NCBI GenBank assembly: GCA_025517565.1
Contig: JAOPKD010000008.1
Location: 90,330 to 154,329 of the forward strand
Source of the DNA: Halapricum hydrolyticum
GTDB taxonomy: Archaea > Halobacteriota > Halobacteria > Halobacteriales > Haloarculaceae
Direction: 5' to 3'
Length of the DNA: 64,000 bases
The notes below the pieces were generated by a model. It saw only the letters and a list, made by a program, of their open reading frames with translations. It had not been told where the DNA came from and ran no database searches. The position numbers and the translations under genes are program-made. Positions 35,777-44,817 of this stretch are shown here, piece after piece. Numbering within the stretch: position 1 is the first letter of the stretch; each line of letters starts with the position of its first letter.

Positions 35777-35908
35777 CCATCTCGGGGCTGTCACTTCGGG
35801 CGCGCCAAGCGCTCCCGGTTCGGGTGCCTGGGATGTCCTGAACGACGTGCGTCAGACGATTTCGGCCCGATCGCAACGGCTTTTTTCTTCGAGTCGAACC
35901 CCATAGCC

Positions 35909-36562
35909 ATGCGTTTCGGCGTCGACGAGGCCGGCAAGGGCCCCGTCCTTGGTTCGATGTTCGCCGCGGCAGTCCTCGCTGATCCGGACGCGTTACCCGG
36001 AGACGTCGGTGATTCGAAGGGCGTTCCTCGGGAGCGACGAGAAGCGATGGCAGCGGAGATCCGGGAGGCCGCCGACTGCGTCGCTGTCGCCGAGATCATC
36101 GTGGAGGAAATCGACGCCGAGGAAACTGACATGAACACCCTGACCGTCGAGGCCCACGCGAGGGCACTGTCGAAACTGCTTGCCGGACGGGACGGCAGTG
36201 AGAGCTACTCGGGGTTCGTCGACGCCGGCGACACCAACGCCGTCCGCTTCGGTCAGCGCCTGCGCGAGCGACTCGACGCAGACGTCGAGCTGCGGGCCGA
36301 ACACGAGGCCGACGCCACCTACCGGATCGTCGGCGCGGCCAGCGTGATCGCGAAAGTCGCCCGCGACGCCCACGTCCGGGCACTGAGCGCCAAATACGGC
36401 GACGTCGGCAGTGGCTACCCATCCGATCCGACGACTCGTGCGTTTCTGCAAGCGCACGTCGAGACCTACGACGAGCTGCCCGAGTGTGCGCGAGCGTCCT
36501 GGCAGACCAGCAAAGACGCACTCGCAGCCGCAGCACAGGCTAGCCTCGACGCTTTCGAGTGA
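35909..36562 (+). CDS. rnhB: Ribonuclease HII
   Basis: 217 aa. The opening FGVDEAGKGPVLG carries the first catalytic Asp-Glu pair, VDAGDTNAVRFGQRL and the late ASVIAKVARDAHV and SGYPSDPTTRAFL segments complete the archaeal RNase HII pattern. It removes RNA from RNA-DNA hybrids. The start is the ATG at 35909. It is followed 54 bp later by the HD-domain gene. Confidence 0.96.
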   Translation: MRFGVDEAGKGPVLGSMFAAAVLADPDALPGDVGDSKGVPRERREAMAAEIREAADCVAVAEIIVEEIDAEETDMNTLTVEAHARALSKLLAGRDGSESYSGFVDAGDTNAVRFGQRLRERLDADVELRAEHEADATYRIVGAASVIAKVARDAHVRALSAKYGDVGSGYPSDPTTRAFLQAHVETYDELPECARASWQTSKDALAAAAQASLDAFE

Positions 36563-36616
36563 GCACGGACCCGACCGCGCGTACCCTTTTGTTCGATGCG
36601 GCCCAATCCCCGGTAG

Positions 36617-37840
36617 ATGAAGACGATCAAGGACAGCGTCCACGACTACATCGAGGTCGAGGACGTCGCCCGCGATCTGCTCGATACTGCGCCCGTCCAG
36701 CGACTTCGCCACGTCAAACAGCTGGGCACGGTGACGCTGGTTTATCCCTCGGCCAACCACACCCGCTTTGAGCACTCGCTGGGAGTCTATCACCTGGCTA
36801 GTCGTGCGCTCTCCCAGCTCGGAATCGAGGGCCAGCAGGCCGAACGAGTCCGGGCGGCCGCGCTGTTGCACGACGTGGGCCACGGTCCCTACAGCCACAA
36901 CATCGAGGAGCTGATCCACCGCCACACCGGGAAATACCACGACGAGGTCGGCGACCTGCTCGGGTCGGGTGCAGTCGCCCGGGTTCTGACCGAGCACGGA
37001 CTCAATCCCGACCGGGTCGCGGCACTCGTCGCCGGCGAGGGCGAACTCGGGCAACTCGTTTCGGGCGAACTCGACGTCGACCGGATGGACTACCTCGCGC
37101 GAGACGCCCACCACACCGGCGTCCCCTACGGGACGATCGACCACGGTCGGCTCGTCCGGGAGCTGCGATTCGTCGACGGCGACCTCGTGCTGGCGGAGGG
37201 CAACGTCCAGACCGCCGAGAGCCTGTTGCTCGCCCGCGCATTGATGAATCCAGTCGTCTACTCCCATCACGTCGCCAGGATCGCCAAGGGGATGCTCCGG
37301 CGCGGGACCGAACGCCTGCTCGCCGAGACGGACGTCACGCCCGAGCGACTCCGGCGGATGGACGACAAGGACCTGCTGGTCGCGTTGCGATCGAACGACG
37401 CCACCGCGGGCTACGGCGAGCGGCTGAGCTACCGCGACCTGTTCAAGCGCGCGGTCTGGGCGGAGATGGACGCCGTCCCCGAGGATCTGATCGCCGCCGA
37501 CCACGACGAGATCCGCCGGCTAGAGGACGATATCGCCGCGAAAGCGGATGTCGATCCCGAGCACGTGGTCCTCGACGTGCCCGACGAACCCGAGATGAAA
37601 GAGACCTCCAGTCGGGTGATCGTTGGCGGGGAGGTCCGCCGGCTCGAAGACCAGTCGACGCTGGTACAGGCACTGCAGGCCGCCCAGCGCGACCAGTGGC
37701 GGCTCGGCGTGTACGCGCCCGCTGACGTACAGAACCGCGTCGGCGACGCCGCCGTCCGGGTGCTGGGGCTGGACGTCGCGGAGACGCTGGTCAGTGACGT
37801 TCGGCCGGGGATCCACGCGACGCTCGACGAATTTCAGTAG
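36617..37840 (+). CDS. HD-domain phosphohydrolase
   Basis: 407 aa. The opening KTIKDSVHDYIEVED and VQRLRHVKQLGTVTLVYPSANHTRFEHSLGVYHLA are followed by the HD motif AALLHDVGHGPYSHNIEEL near residue 88 and ELDVDRMDYLARDAHHTGV near 155, the set found in dNTPase/SAMHD1-like HD proteins. It probably hydrolyses dNTPs or related nucleotides, so the neighbours (RNase HII, amidohydrolase, HGPRTase-like protein) make a loose nucleotide-related run. The exact substrate is unknown. Confidence 0.88.
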   Translation: MKTIKDSVHDYIEVEDVARDLLDTAPVQRLRHVKQLGTVTLVYPSANHTRFEHSLGVYHLASRALSQLGIEGQQAERVRAAALLHDVGHGPYSHNIEELIHRHTGKYHDEVGDLLGSGAVARVLTEHGLNPDRVAALVAGEGELGQLVSGELDVDRMDYLARDAHHTGVPYGTIDHGRLVRELRFVDGDLVLAEGNVQTAESLLLARALMNPVVYSHHVARIAKGMLRRGTERLLAETDVTPERLRRMDDKDLLVALRSNDATAGYGERLSYRDLFKRAVWAEMDAVPEDLIAADHDEIRRLEDDIAAKADVDPEHVVLDVPDEPEMKETSSRVIVGGEVRRLEDQSTLVQALQAAQRDQWRLGVYAPADVQNRVGDAAVRVLGLDVAETLVSDVRPGIHATLDEFQ

Positions 37841-37872
37841 GGTTCAAACGTCACGACCCTCAACGGCTGGGC

Positions 37873-38889
37873 ATGGAGATCGAAGGGACGGTTCTGACGG
37901 GCCGGGAGTTCGAGCCGATCGAGGGCCGAGTCGTGATCGAGGACGGCGAGATCGCGGCCGTCGAGGAGACATCGACCGATAGCGACGCGATCGTGCTGCC
38001 GGCCTTTGTCAACGCTCACACGCACATCGGCGATTCCATCGCCAAAGAGGCTGGAGCGGGCCTTTTGCTTGACGAACTCGTCGCGCCCCCGGACGGGCTG
38101 AAACACCGACTCCTGCGGGAAGCTTCACGCGAGGAGACCGTCTCGGCCATGCGGCGTTCGCTGCAGTTCATGGAACAGTCGGGCACGGGCGCGTTCGTCG
38201 AGTTCCGAGAGGGCGGCGTCGAGGGCGTCGAGATGCTCGAAGACGCGCTTGAGGGGCTCGCAATCGAGAGCGTCGTCCTCGGCCGCGAAACCGTCGATGC
38301 GATGCACGCGAGCGACGGGTTCGGCGCGAGCGGCGCTCGCGACGCGGATTTCGACGCCGAGCGAAACGCGACCCGGCGGGCCGACAAGCTGTTCGGGATC
38401 CACGCCGGCGAACGCGACAGCGCCGACATCAACCCCGCGCTGGATCTCGACCCGGACTTTCTCGTGCACATGGTCCATCCCGAGCCGCTGCACTACCAGC
38501 GACTCGACGACGAGGCGACGCCGGTCGTCGTCTGTCCGCGCTCGAACCTCGTGACTGGTGTCGGCGTCCCGCCGATCCGCGAACTCCTCGATCGGACGAC
38601 CGTCGCACTGGGGACCGACAACGTCTTTCTGAACAGCCCGTCGATGTTCCGCGAGATGGAGTTCGCGAACAAGCTAGCCGATGTCTCCGCCCGCGACGTA
38701 CTCGGAATGGCGACCTGGGCCGGTGCCGACATCGTCGGACTGGACGCGGGTGAAATCGCTGAGGGCAAAGATGCCCGCCTGCTCGTACTCGACGGGGACT
38801 CGGATAACCTCACCGGCGCACAGGATATCGTCCGGGCGGTCGTCCGGCGGGCGGGTGTCGACGACGTGCGCGAGGTCGTACTGGGTTGA
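37873..38889 (+). CDS. Amidohydrolase family protein (deaminase-like)
   Basis: 338 aa. The metal-binding PAFVNAHTHIGDS segment near residue 45, GIHAGER near 178, the VHPEPLHYQRL histidine, CPRSNLVTG and the LGTDNVFLN aspartate near 245 form the usual amidohydrolase site. The beta-sandwich ends (GTVLTGREFEPIEGRVVIEDGEIAAVEE and DARLLVLDGD) resemble cytosine or guanine deaminases and SAH-deaminase-like enzymes. The substrate cannot be read directly; purine or pyrimidine work is likely from context. Confidence 0.85.
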   Translation: MEIEGTVLTGREFEPIEGRVVIEDGEIAAVEETSTDSDAIVLPAFVNAHTHIGDSIAKEAGAGLLLDELVAPPDGLKHRLLREASREETVSAMRRSLQFMEQSGTGAFVEFREGGVEGVEMLEDALEGLAIESVVLGRETVDAMHASDGFGASGARDADFDAERNATRRADKLFGIHAGERDSADINPALDLDPDFLVHMVHPEPLHYQRLDDEATPVVVCPRSNLVTGVGVPPIRELLDRTTVALGTDNVFLNSPSMFREMEFANKLADVSARDVLGMATWAGADIVGLDAGEIAEGKDARLLVLDGDSDNLTGAQDIVRAVVRRAGVDDVREVVLG

Positions 38890-38922
38890 GAGACGCACAC
38901 AGGGTCGGCGCGTGACGGGCAG

Positions 38923-38930
38923 CTTTTAAT
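38923..38930 (+). promoter_or_regulatory. TATA element of the HGPRTase-like gene
   Basis: CTTTTAAT is centred about 25 nt upstream of the ATG at 38952, predicting a leaderless mRNA. Confidence 0.5.
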
Positions 38931-38951
38931 CTCTGGGGGAGTAGCGCCGAC

Positions 38952-39521
38952 ATGGACCGCCTCAGGCAGTCGATGCTCGACGCCCCGATCATCGAAAAGG
39001 ACGGCTACCACTACTTCGTCCATCCGATCAGCGACGGCGTCCCGATGCTCGAACCGGAACTGCTGCGCGAGATCGTCATCAGGATCATCCGCAAGGCAGA
39101 ACTGGAAGACGTCGACAAGATCGTCACGCCGGCCGCGATGGGGATTCACATCTCGACCGCGCTCTCGCTGATGACCGATATCCCCCTGGTCGTCATCCGC
39201 AAGCGCCAGTACGGGCTGGAGGGCGAGGTCTCGCTCCAGCAGGCCACCGGCTACTCCGAGAACGAGATGTACGTCAACGACGTCTACGAGGGCGACAAGG
39301 TGCTCGTGCTCGACGACGTGCTCTCGACCGGCGGGACGCTCGTCGGCATCACCGGCGCGCTCGAAGAGATCGGTGCCGAAATCGTCGACATCGTCGCCGT
39401 GATCAAGAAGGTCGGCGGCGCGAACAAGGTCGACGACACCGACTACGAGGTCAAGACGCTGATCAACGTCGACGTCGTCGACGGCGAGGTCGTCGTCGAG
39501 GACTCCCACGGCGACGGATAG
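38952..39521 (+). CDS. hpt: HGPRTase-like phosphoribosyltransferase
   Basis: 189 aa. The PRPP-binding loop [14 protein letters not shown] lies near residue 120, preceded by [18 protein letters not shown] and [13 protein letters not shown], which mark the archaeal adenine/hypoxanthine-type group annotated in haloarchaea as HGPRTase-like protein. It salvages purine bases to nucleotides. The start at 38952 agrees with the TATA position. It is convergent with gatD. Confidence 0.93.
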   Translation: MDRLRQSMLDAPIIEKDGYHYFVHPISDGVPMLEPELLREIVIRIIRKAELEDVDKIVTPAAMGIHISTALSLMTDIPLVVIRKRQYGLEGEVSLQQATGYSENEMYVNDVYEGDKVLVLDDVLSTGGTLVGITGALEEIGAEIVDIVAVIKKVGGANKVDDTDYEVKTLINVDVVDGEVVVEDSHGDG

Positions 39522-39572
39522 AGACCGACAGAACGATGATTCTCTCGGATGCGCCTCGCCGAGGAATGCCGT

Positions 39573-40817
39573 CTACGTCCAGGGAACCGACCGGTCCTGG
39601 ATCTCGCCGGCGAGTTCGGTTCCGATAGTCTCCGCGACGTCCTCGGCGTTCGCGAGCGCCCACATGAGCTTGACCTTCGCCGTTCCGGGCAGCATATCCT
39701 CGCCTTCGATCACGCCGGCTTCGAGCAGGTCACGGCCCGTATCGTAGACGCGGTCGCAGACCCGACCTTCCAGACACTGGCTGGTCATGACGACGTGCGT
39801 GCCGTCGCTGATGAGGTCGTCGACGTACTCGATCCAGTCCGTGTTGACGTGGCCGAGCCCGGTCCCCTCCAGGACGATCCCGGCCTTGTCGTCGTAGGCC
39901 TCGAGTACGGCCGGGTCGGTCCCGGGCGTGAACTTCACGAGCTCGACCTCGGTTTCGAGATCGACGGCCAGTGCGAGATCCGCCTCGCCACGTTCGCGGT
40001 AGTCCTGCCGGAACGAGACTTCCCGATCCTCGTAGACGACTTCGCCGAGCGGTTCCGCGCCGACGGTCTCGAAGGCGTCCCGGCGTGAGGTGTGGTTCTT
40101 GCGGGCACGCGTGCCGCGATGGAGCGCACAGGTCTCGTCGGATCCGTCCGCGTGCATGCAGATCATGACCTCTGCGGCGTCGCTTTTCGCCGCCTCGACC
40201 GCACAGACGGCGTTCATCACGTTGTCCGAGGACGGGCGGTCGGCCGAACGCTGGCTGCCGGTGAAGACGACCGGCACCGGCGTCTCCAGCATGAACGCCA
40301 TCGCGCTGGCGGAGAACTGCATCGTGTCGGTGCCGTGCATGACGACGACGCCGTCCGCACCCGCCTGGATCTCCTCGTGGATGGCCTCGGCCAGGTCCTG
40401 CCAGACGTCGGGCGTCATGTTCTCCGAGAGGATGTTCGCGACGACCCGCCCGCGGTAGTTGGCCAGTCCCGCGAGCTCGGGCACGGCACGGAGCACGTCC
40501 TCGGCGTCGAACTGTGCGGTCACCGCGCCAGTCCGGTAATCGACCGTCGAGGCGATCGTGCCACCGGTCGAGATCAGCGAGATCGTCGGGAGATCCTCGT
40601 CGAAGGTAATCTCGGATTCGCTTTCCTCGGCCTGTGCGCCCTCGATGTCGTAGACGTCCTCCTCGCGAACGTCGACGTCGGCGGCCTCGCGATCGATCCC
40701 GACGTTGTAGCCGCTGTCGAGCTTGATCACGAGATGGTCGTCGGTCGAAGACGGTAGCAACACCCCGTCGTAAGACTGCTCGCCGCGGTCGACGTGAACC
40801 CGGTCGCCTGGTTGCAT
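39573..40817 (-). CDS. gatD: Glutamyl-tRNA(Gln) amidotransferase subunit D
   Basis: 414 aa from the ATG at 40817 (MQPGDRVHVDRGEQSYDGV). A small N-terminal barrel (about 1-75) precedes an asparaginase-type domain: ISTGGTIASTVDYRTGAV near 85, the GVVVMHGTDTM segment near 160 and the LKWALANAED-like end. GatD releases ammonia from glutamine for GatE, which forms Gln-tRNA(Gln). gatE is not adjacent. The frame is open upstream but without the family start. Confidence 0.94.
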   Translation of the reverse strand: MQPGDRVHVDRGEQSYDGVLLPSSTDDHLVIKLDSGYNVGIDREAADVDVREEDVYDIEGAQAEESESEITFDEDLPTISLISTGGTIASTVDYRTGAVTAQFDAEDVLRAVPELAGLANYRGRVVANILSENMTPDVWQDLAEAIHEEIQAGADGVVVMHGTDTMQFSASAMAFMLETPVPVVFTGSQRSADRPSSDNVMNAVCAVEAAKSDAAEVMICMHADGSDETCALHRGTRARKNHTSRRDAFETVGAEPLGEVVYEDREVSFRQDYRERGEADLALAVDLETEVELVKFTPGTDPAVLEAYDDKAGIVLEGTGLGHVNTDWIEYVDDLISDGTHVVMTSQCLEGRVCDRVYDTGRDLLEAGVIEGEDMLPGTAKVKLMWALANAEDVAETIGTELAGEIQDRSVPWT

Positions 40818-40923
40818 GGCTCTGGCTACCGTTCGCGCGGACTTGAAACCATCTTTTGGCGACGAACGCGTGGAACACGCTGGAGAGCAAATTCCTATCA
40901 ACTTGGCCTGCCTACCGGGTGGT

Positions 40924-41430
40924 ATGGCCGAGCGCACCGACCAGTTGAGCCGCGAGGACGACGCCGGCGAGGTCGACCTCGACGCCATCATGGACGACCA
41001 GCCGGACGTCACGGACGAGGACGTCGCCGACGACACCAGCGACGGGTTCCGGAGCCGCATCGGACGCCGGCTCGGAAAGCTCTTCTCGATCAGGACGTTC
41101 GGGATCGCGCTCGTGTTGACGATCACGCTGGCGTTCGTCGCCGGCGCGATCGTGCCGTTCATCCCCGACAACGTCACCGGCCTGCTCGGGGTCTTTCTGG
41201 CCGGTATGACGATCGGCGTCGGATCGAGCGACCGGCGGTATCTCGAAGTCGGTGCGGCGGCACTGATGGCCGGTGCGCTGACGGTCCTCCTCAGTAACTT
41301 CACGATCGCGGTGTTCGGACCGGGCGTCCCGCTCGTGGCTATCGGTGCCGGTTCCAGCGGCGTCGCCGGCCTCGTCGGACACTACGTCGGCCGTGACCTC
41401 AGAGCGGGCCTGACGCGCGAGATCGAGTAG
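40924..41430 (+). CDS. Hypothetical small membrane protein
   Basis: 168 aa from the ATG at 40924. A long acidic N-terminus (about 1-50) is followed by about four hydrophobic segments rich in Gly and Ala (GIALVLTITLAFVAGAIVPFI, LLGVFLAGMTIGVGSS, ALMAGALTVLLSNF, VPLVAIGAGSSGVAGLVGHYVG). The glycine pattern resembles DUF456-like proteins. Function unknown. It is divergent from gatD. Confidence 0.7.
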   Translation: MAERTDQLSREDDAGEVDLDAIMDDQPDVTDEDVADDTSDGFRSRIGRRLGKLFSIRTFGIALVLTITLAFVAGAIVPFIPDNVTGLLGVFLAGMTIGVGSSDRRYLEVGAAALMAGALTVLLSNFTIAVFGPGVPLVAIGAGSSGVAGLVGHYVGRDLRAGLTREIE

Positions 41431-41450
41431 TACCGCGCCGCACGGGTCCG

Positions 41451-42104
41451 CTATGTCTCGGCCAGCGTCCACCGGTCGCCGTCACGCTCGACGGCACCCT
41501 GTGCTTCGAGCACTCGCAGCACGTCCAGCACCAGCCCCGGCGGCGCGTCGACCTGCCGGCTCAGTCGGCGCGGGGTCGCCGCTCCGTCGGTCAGCGCGAG
41601 CAGGATCTCGACGATCAGTCGATCGTCGCCCCCGTCGATCCGATCGCCGAGTTCTTCCATGACCTCTGTCAGTCGGCCCTGGACCCACCGCTGGGCGAGT
41701 GACAGCTCGTTTCGCAACCGCTCGAGTTCACGGAGATCCGTCACGAGCCCGCTCAGGCCTCCTCCGTCGTTCGGCTCGACATCGACCGACAGGTGCTGGC
41801 AGGAATCGAGATCTAGCCCCGAACTGGCCGGATACGCGCTCTTGGCCCCGTACTCGTACGGTGAGACAGCGACCTCCAGCCGGAAGCCCCTGGAAATGTA
41901 AAAGTACTTGCGGCGCTGGTCGTCGACACGACTCTCGATCAGCCCGGCCGATTCGAGCTTTCGCAGGTGGTCGATGACCGCCTTCGGACTGACTCCGATG
42001 TACTCGCTGATCTCCGTCACGTAGCAGGGCTTGCGCGCGAGTAGTCGGAGGATACGCCGCCGGTTCGCGTTCCCCAGAAGATCGAGCAGTTCGGCGGAGT
42101 CCAT
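41451..42104 (-). CDS. ArsR-family transcriptional regulator with a second C-terminal winged helix
   Basis: 217 aa. The N-terminal winged helix reads LLDLLGNANRRRILRLLARKPCYVTEISEYIGVSPKAVIDHLRKLESAGLI and RRKYFYIS. A coil (LRELERLRNELSLAQRWVQGRL) and a second helix-turn-helix (ILLALTDGAATPRRLSRQVDAPPGLVLDVLRVLEAQGAV) fill the C-terminus. A TATA element sits 25 nt upstream. This is a common haloarchaeal regulator type with no deducible effector. Confidence 0.9.
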   Translation of the reverse strand: MDSAELLDLLGNANRRRILRLLARKPCYVTEISEYIGVSPKAVIDHLRKLESAGLIESRVDDQRRKYFYISRGFRLEVAVSPYEYGAKSAYPASSGLDLDSCQHLSVDVEPNDGGGLSGLVTDLRELERLRNELSLAQRWVQGRLTEVMEELGDRIDGGDDRLIVEILLALTDGAATPRRLSRQVDAPPGLVLDVLRVLEAQGAVERDGDRWTLAET

Positions 42105-42125
42105 TCACCTGATGTAATCATTTCC

Positions 42126-42135
42126 TATATAAAAG
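42126..42135 (-). promoter_or_regulatory. TATA element of the ArsR-type regulator gene
   Basis: The minus strand reads CTTTTATATA centred about 26 nt before the ATG at 42104. Confidence 0.5.
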
Positions 42136-42257
42136 TCTTTCTGTAATCCGGATCCCGGAGACAACCGCCGTGACCGATTCATACGGATCGCTGTAAGTCC
42201 TTTCCGCATCGACCACCCAATGGCGGTCGGAGCGGTAGATCGGTACAGCAATCCGTA

Positions 42258-43226
42258 TCAGTTGTTCGGTCGTTCAGATGGCTGTTCCGCAGAAGGGGAT
42301 GAACTATCGGGCTGGCCCGTTGATGGCTCTTCGGAAGTGTCATTGCCTACTTTGGGAGAGTCAGCGTCCGAATCAGCTGTTTCATTCGTGTTGTCGGATC
42401 GTTCCTCAGATGGCCCTTGCGTTCTATCGCTGCCCTGATCGGGTGCCTGGCCGGTCGACGGACCTTGTGTTTTGTTGTCAGCTTGGCCGGGCGTATCGTC
42501 AGTGGGCCCCCCTCGTGTGTCGTTCTCGTTCTGACCTGGAGACTGGTTAGCTGGTGGACCTTGTGTTTTGTTATCAGCTTGGCCGGGCGTATCGTCGGTG
42601 GGGGGTCCCCGCGTGTCGCCATCACTCTGGCCGGGCGGGCCCTCTCCGGGTGGGCCACGGTTCTCAGGCGGGCCCACCGTGGTGAGGTTCCGGGCTATCC
42701 TCGCGACTTCCTGTCCGTGGAGCTTCGAGGCGTTCTCCCGGAGTCGGTCGAGTTGCGTCGTGTTCACTCCCGATGCATTTGCGACTGTCCGGGTGCGTTC
42801 GATTGTCGCGTTGAGCGCGTCGACCCGCGCGTTCAGGGACGCGATCTGTCTCGCTTCGCCGGGGTCGCTGAGATCCACGTCCCCGGACGCGTTGTGTTTC
42901 TCCAGTTCCCGCTCGAGCGCCTGGAGCCGGTTCTGCAGTGCGTTCGCCCGCCGCTCGACCATCTCGGTCCTGTTCATGCCGGTTGCGTTGAACCGCGCGA
43001 TCCACATGCCGGTCTCGATGCTGCTGTCGGCTGCGGTCGACGACGATTCCATGAACGCGCTGATCTGACTGCCCATCGTCTCGTTCGTCTCAGCACCCGA
43101 TAACGGCTCGAACGGGTTCGCCTCCCGGTCGGCGCGTTCGTCGACGGGTGACATCGCGAGTGTCGGGGTTACCACTCCCGCAACCGCCAGCAAGACGACG
43201 ATCGCGACGGTCCAGCGCGGTGTCAT
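42258..43226 (-). CDS. Secreted haloarchaeal protein with a low-complexity PGQ-repeat tail
   Basis: 322 aa from the ATG at 43226. A signal peptide (WTVAIVVLLAVAGVVTPTLA) is followed by an Asn/Thr-containing helical part (about 60-185) with many glycosylation-type N-x-T sites, then a hydrophilic tail built of units such as TDDTPGQADNKTQGP, repeated twice 32 codons apart with nearly identical DNA (42461-42506 and 42557-42602). It is exported and probably held at the surface or released. Function unknown. Confidence 0.7.
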   Translation of the reverse strand: MTPRWTVAIVVLLAVAGVVTPTLAMSPVDERADREANPFEPLSGAETNETMGSQISAFMESSSTAADSSIETGMWIARFNATGMNRTEMVERRANALQNRLQALERELEKHNASGDVDLSDPGEARQIASLNARVDALNATIERTRTVANASGVNTTQLDRLRENASKLHGQEVARIARNLTTVGPPENRGPPGEGPPGQSDGDTRGPPTDDTPGQADNKTQGPPANQSPGQNENDTRGGPTDDTPGQADNKTQGPSTGQAPDQGSDRTQGPSEERSDNTNETADSDADSPKVGNDTSEEPSTGQPDSSSPSAEQPSERPNN

Positions 43227-43420
43227 CACGACAGTTATTCGTCTGGATCACGTAAAAACCCGAACTTTCGTTCGCACTGTTCAATCACCCGTCTTGAGCG
43301 TTGATATCTGTTTAGAGCGTTCATACGGCCATCTGAGACCCTCATAATGGTAGTCACGACATTTCGAGGGTTTGGAACTGGCGTGGTGAATTTCCCGGCG
43401 CTCCCGCAGTCGGCAGTTCC

Positions 43421-43500
43421 GTACTTCTGGCTGTACCATTTTGAAAGAATTCGGCATCCTGAGTGGCGAATATCTGAACGAACGTACAGCCGGAAGTATC
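43421..43500. mobile_element. 80-bp MITE-like element, copy 1
   Basis: The reverse complement begins ATACTTCCGGCTGTACGTTCG and the other end is GTACTTCTGGCTGTACC, giving imperfect terminal inverted repeats of about 16 bp. It matches the element at 55508-55587 across most of its length. Its right end overlaps the engB stop codon (43499-43501), so it may act in engB 3' processing or termination. Confidence 0.7.
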
Positions 43501-44116
43501 AGAAGAACTGGAACAGATCGTCCCGGCCGGCCTCGTGGAGGTGATGTCTGACGGCCTCAGTGAGTGCGTCGATGTTGCCGCGCTTGGCGCTGATCGGGGC
43601 GATCGTCTCCTGCCACTGTTTCCAGGGTGGATACAGTCCCAGCCGATCACAGAGATCGTTCAGTCGCTGCTCGCGGTCGTCGACCTTGTCCATCTTGTTG
43701 ACCGCGACGACCGGTGGGATACCGACGTCCCGCAGGAAATGGAACATTTCGACGTCGTGGGGGATCTCCTCGTCGCCGGAGTGGCGGTCGATGATGTCGA
43801 TCACGCTTTTGCCGTCGACGACGAGGATTCCGACGAGGATTTTCTCGGCGTTGTCCTCGACGTACCGAACCACGTCGGTCTTGATCTGCTCGCGAACGTC
43901 TTCGGGGACGCCCTTCATGAAACCGAAGCCGGGCAGGTCAGTGATCACGAAATCTTCGCTGGCCCAGTCGTAGTGGTTGGGCTTGCGAGTGACGCCTGGC
44001 CGCTGGCCGGTGTCGAACGTGTGGCCGGTCAACTCGCGCATCAGCGTGGACTTGCCGACGTTGGATCGGCCGACGAGGACGACCTCTGTGTCTCTGTCCG
44101 GCCGCGTCTCGAACAT
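43499..44116 (-). CDS. engB: EngB-type GTP-binding protein
   Basis: 205 aa. G1 is [11 protein letters not shown]3 is DLPGFGF, G4 is NKMD and G5 near ISAKRG. The YihA/EngB group acts in large-subunit ribosome assembly. The stop codon lies within the MITE-like repeat, so the C-terminal residues (DDLFQFF) may come from that insertion. Confidence 0.92.
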   Translation of the reverse strand: MFETRPDRDTEVVLVGRSNVGKSTLMRELTGHTFDTGQRPGVTRKPNHYDWASEDFVITDLPGFGFMKGVPEDVREQIKTDVVRYVEDNAEKILVGILVVDGKSVIDIIDRHSGDEEIPHDVEMFHFLRDVGIPPVVAVNKMDKVDDREQRLNDLCDRLGLYPPWKQWQETIAPISAKRGNIDALTEAVRHHLHEAGRDDLFQFF

Positions 44117-44290
44117 ACAGGTGGTAGCGCTCCGACGCCGAAAAGCCTGTCTGGTTCGTCGCGACAGTCGGACGCGCGGTGTCTGGAGCCGTCACAGGCA
44201 CCTCGGAGCAAAAGACGGGTTCGGCATGACGAGAGCGCCACCTTCACCACCGGATCTCGTATTGAACAGCACTTCTTCTGGTCTCGGTGG

Positions 44291-44710
44291 TCAGTACTCG
44301 GGTCGCTGGCCGCGGATGATCTCACCGAGGTGTTGCTGCTCGTCGGCGAGCAGTTCGGTTATGTCGTCGGCGGTAATGATCCCGACGAGGGTGTCTCCCT
44401 CACTGACGGGGAGCCGGCGAACCCCGTGCTCAGCCATGAGAGTGGCCGCCTCATAGAAGCCAGCGTCGGGCTCGGCAGTGTAGAGATCGTCAGTCATCAC
44501 GTCCTCGGCAGCCTGCTCGGTCGGGTCGGCCGCTTCTTTCAGGACGCGAACGGCCAGATCTCGATCCGTGACGATCCCGATGGGCGTCTCATCGTTCGTG
44601 ATCACGATGCTCCCCACGTTCTCCTCGTCCATGGTCGCTGCGAGGTCGGTGACCGGTGTTTCGGGCCCGGCTGTGACGACATCGCTTCGAGCGAGGTCTT
44701 CGATTGGCAT
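44291..44710 (-). CDS. Two-CBS-domain protein
   Basis: 139 aa made of two CBS repeats: MPIEDLARSDVVTAGPETPVTDLAATM to GSIVITNDETPIGIVTDRDLA, and DVMTDDLYTAEPDAGFYEAATLMAEHGVRRLPV to VGIITADDITELL. CBS pairs bind adenosine nucleotides such as AMP, ATP or SAM and regulate partner proteins. No catalytic domain is attached. Confidence 0.93.
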   Translation of the reverse strand: MPIEDLARSDVVTAGPETPVTDLAATMDEENVGSIVITNDETPIGIVTDRDLAVRVLKEAADPTEQAAEDVMTDDLYTAEPDAGFYEAATLMAEHGVRRLPVSEGDTLVGIITADDITELLADEQQHLGEIIRGQRPEY

Positions 44711-44817
44711 GTGGACTCACCCCGTGTGAATATCGAGCATGAATAGAATAATAGATTATGTTGATTGTCACTGGGCGGGAGTTCGGGGTTCCAGCGTCGC
44801 TATTTCTCTCGTCTCCG

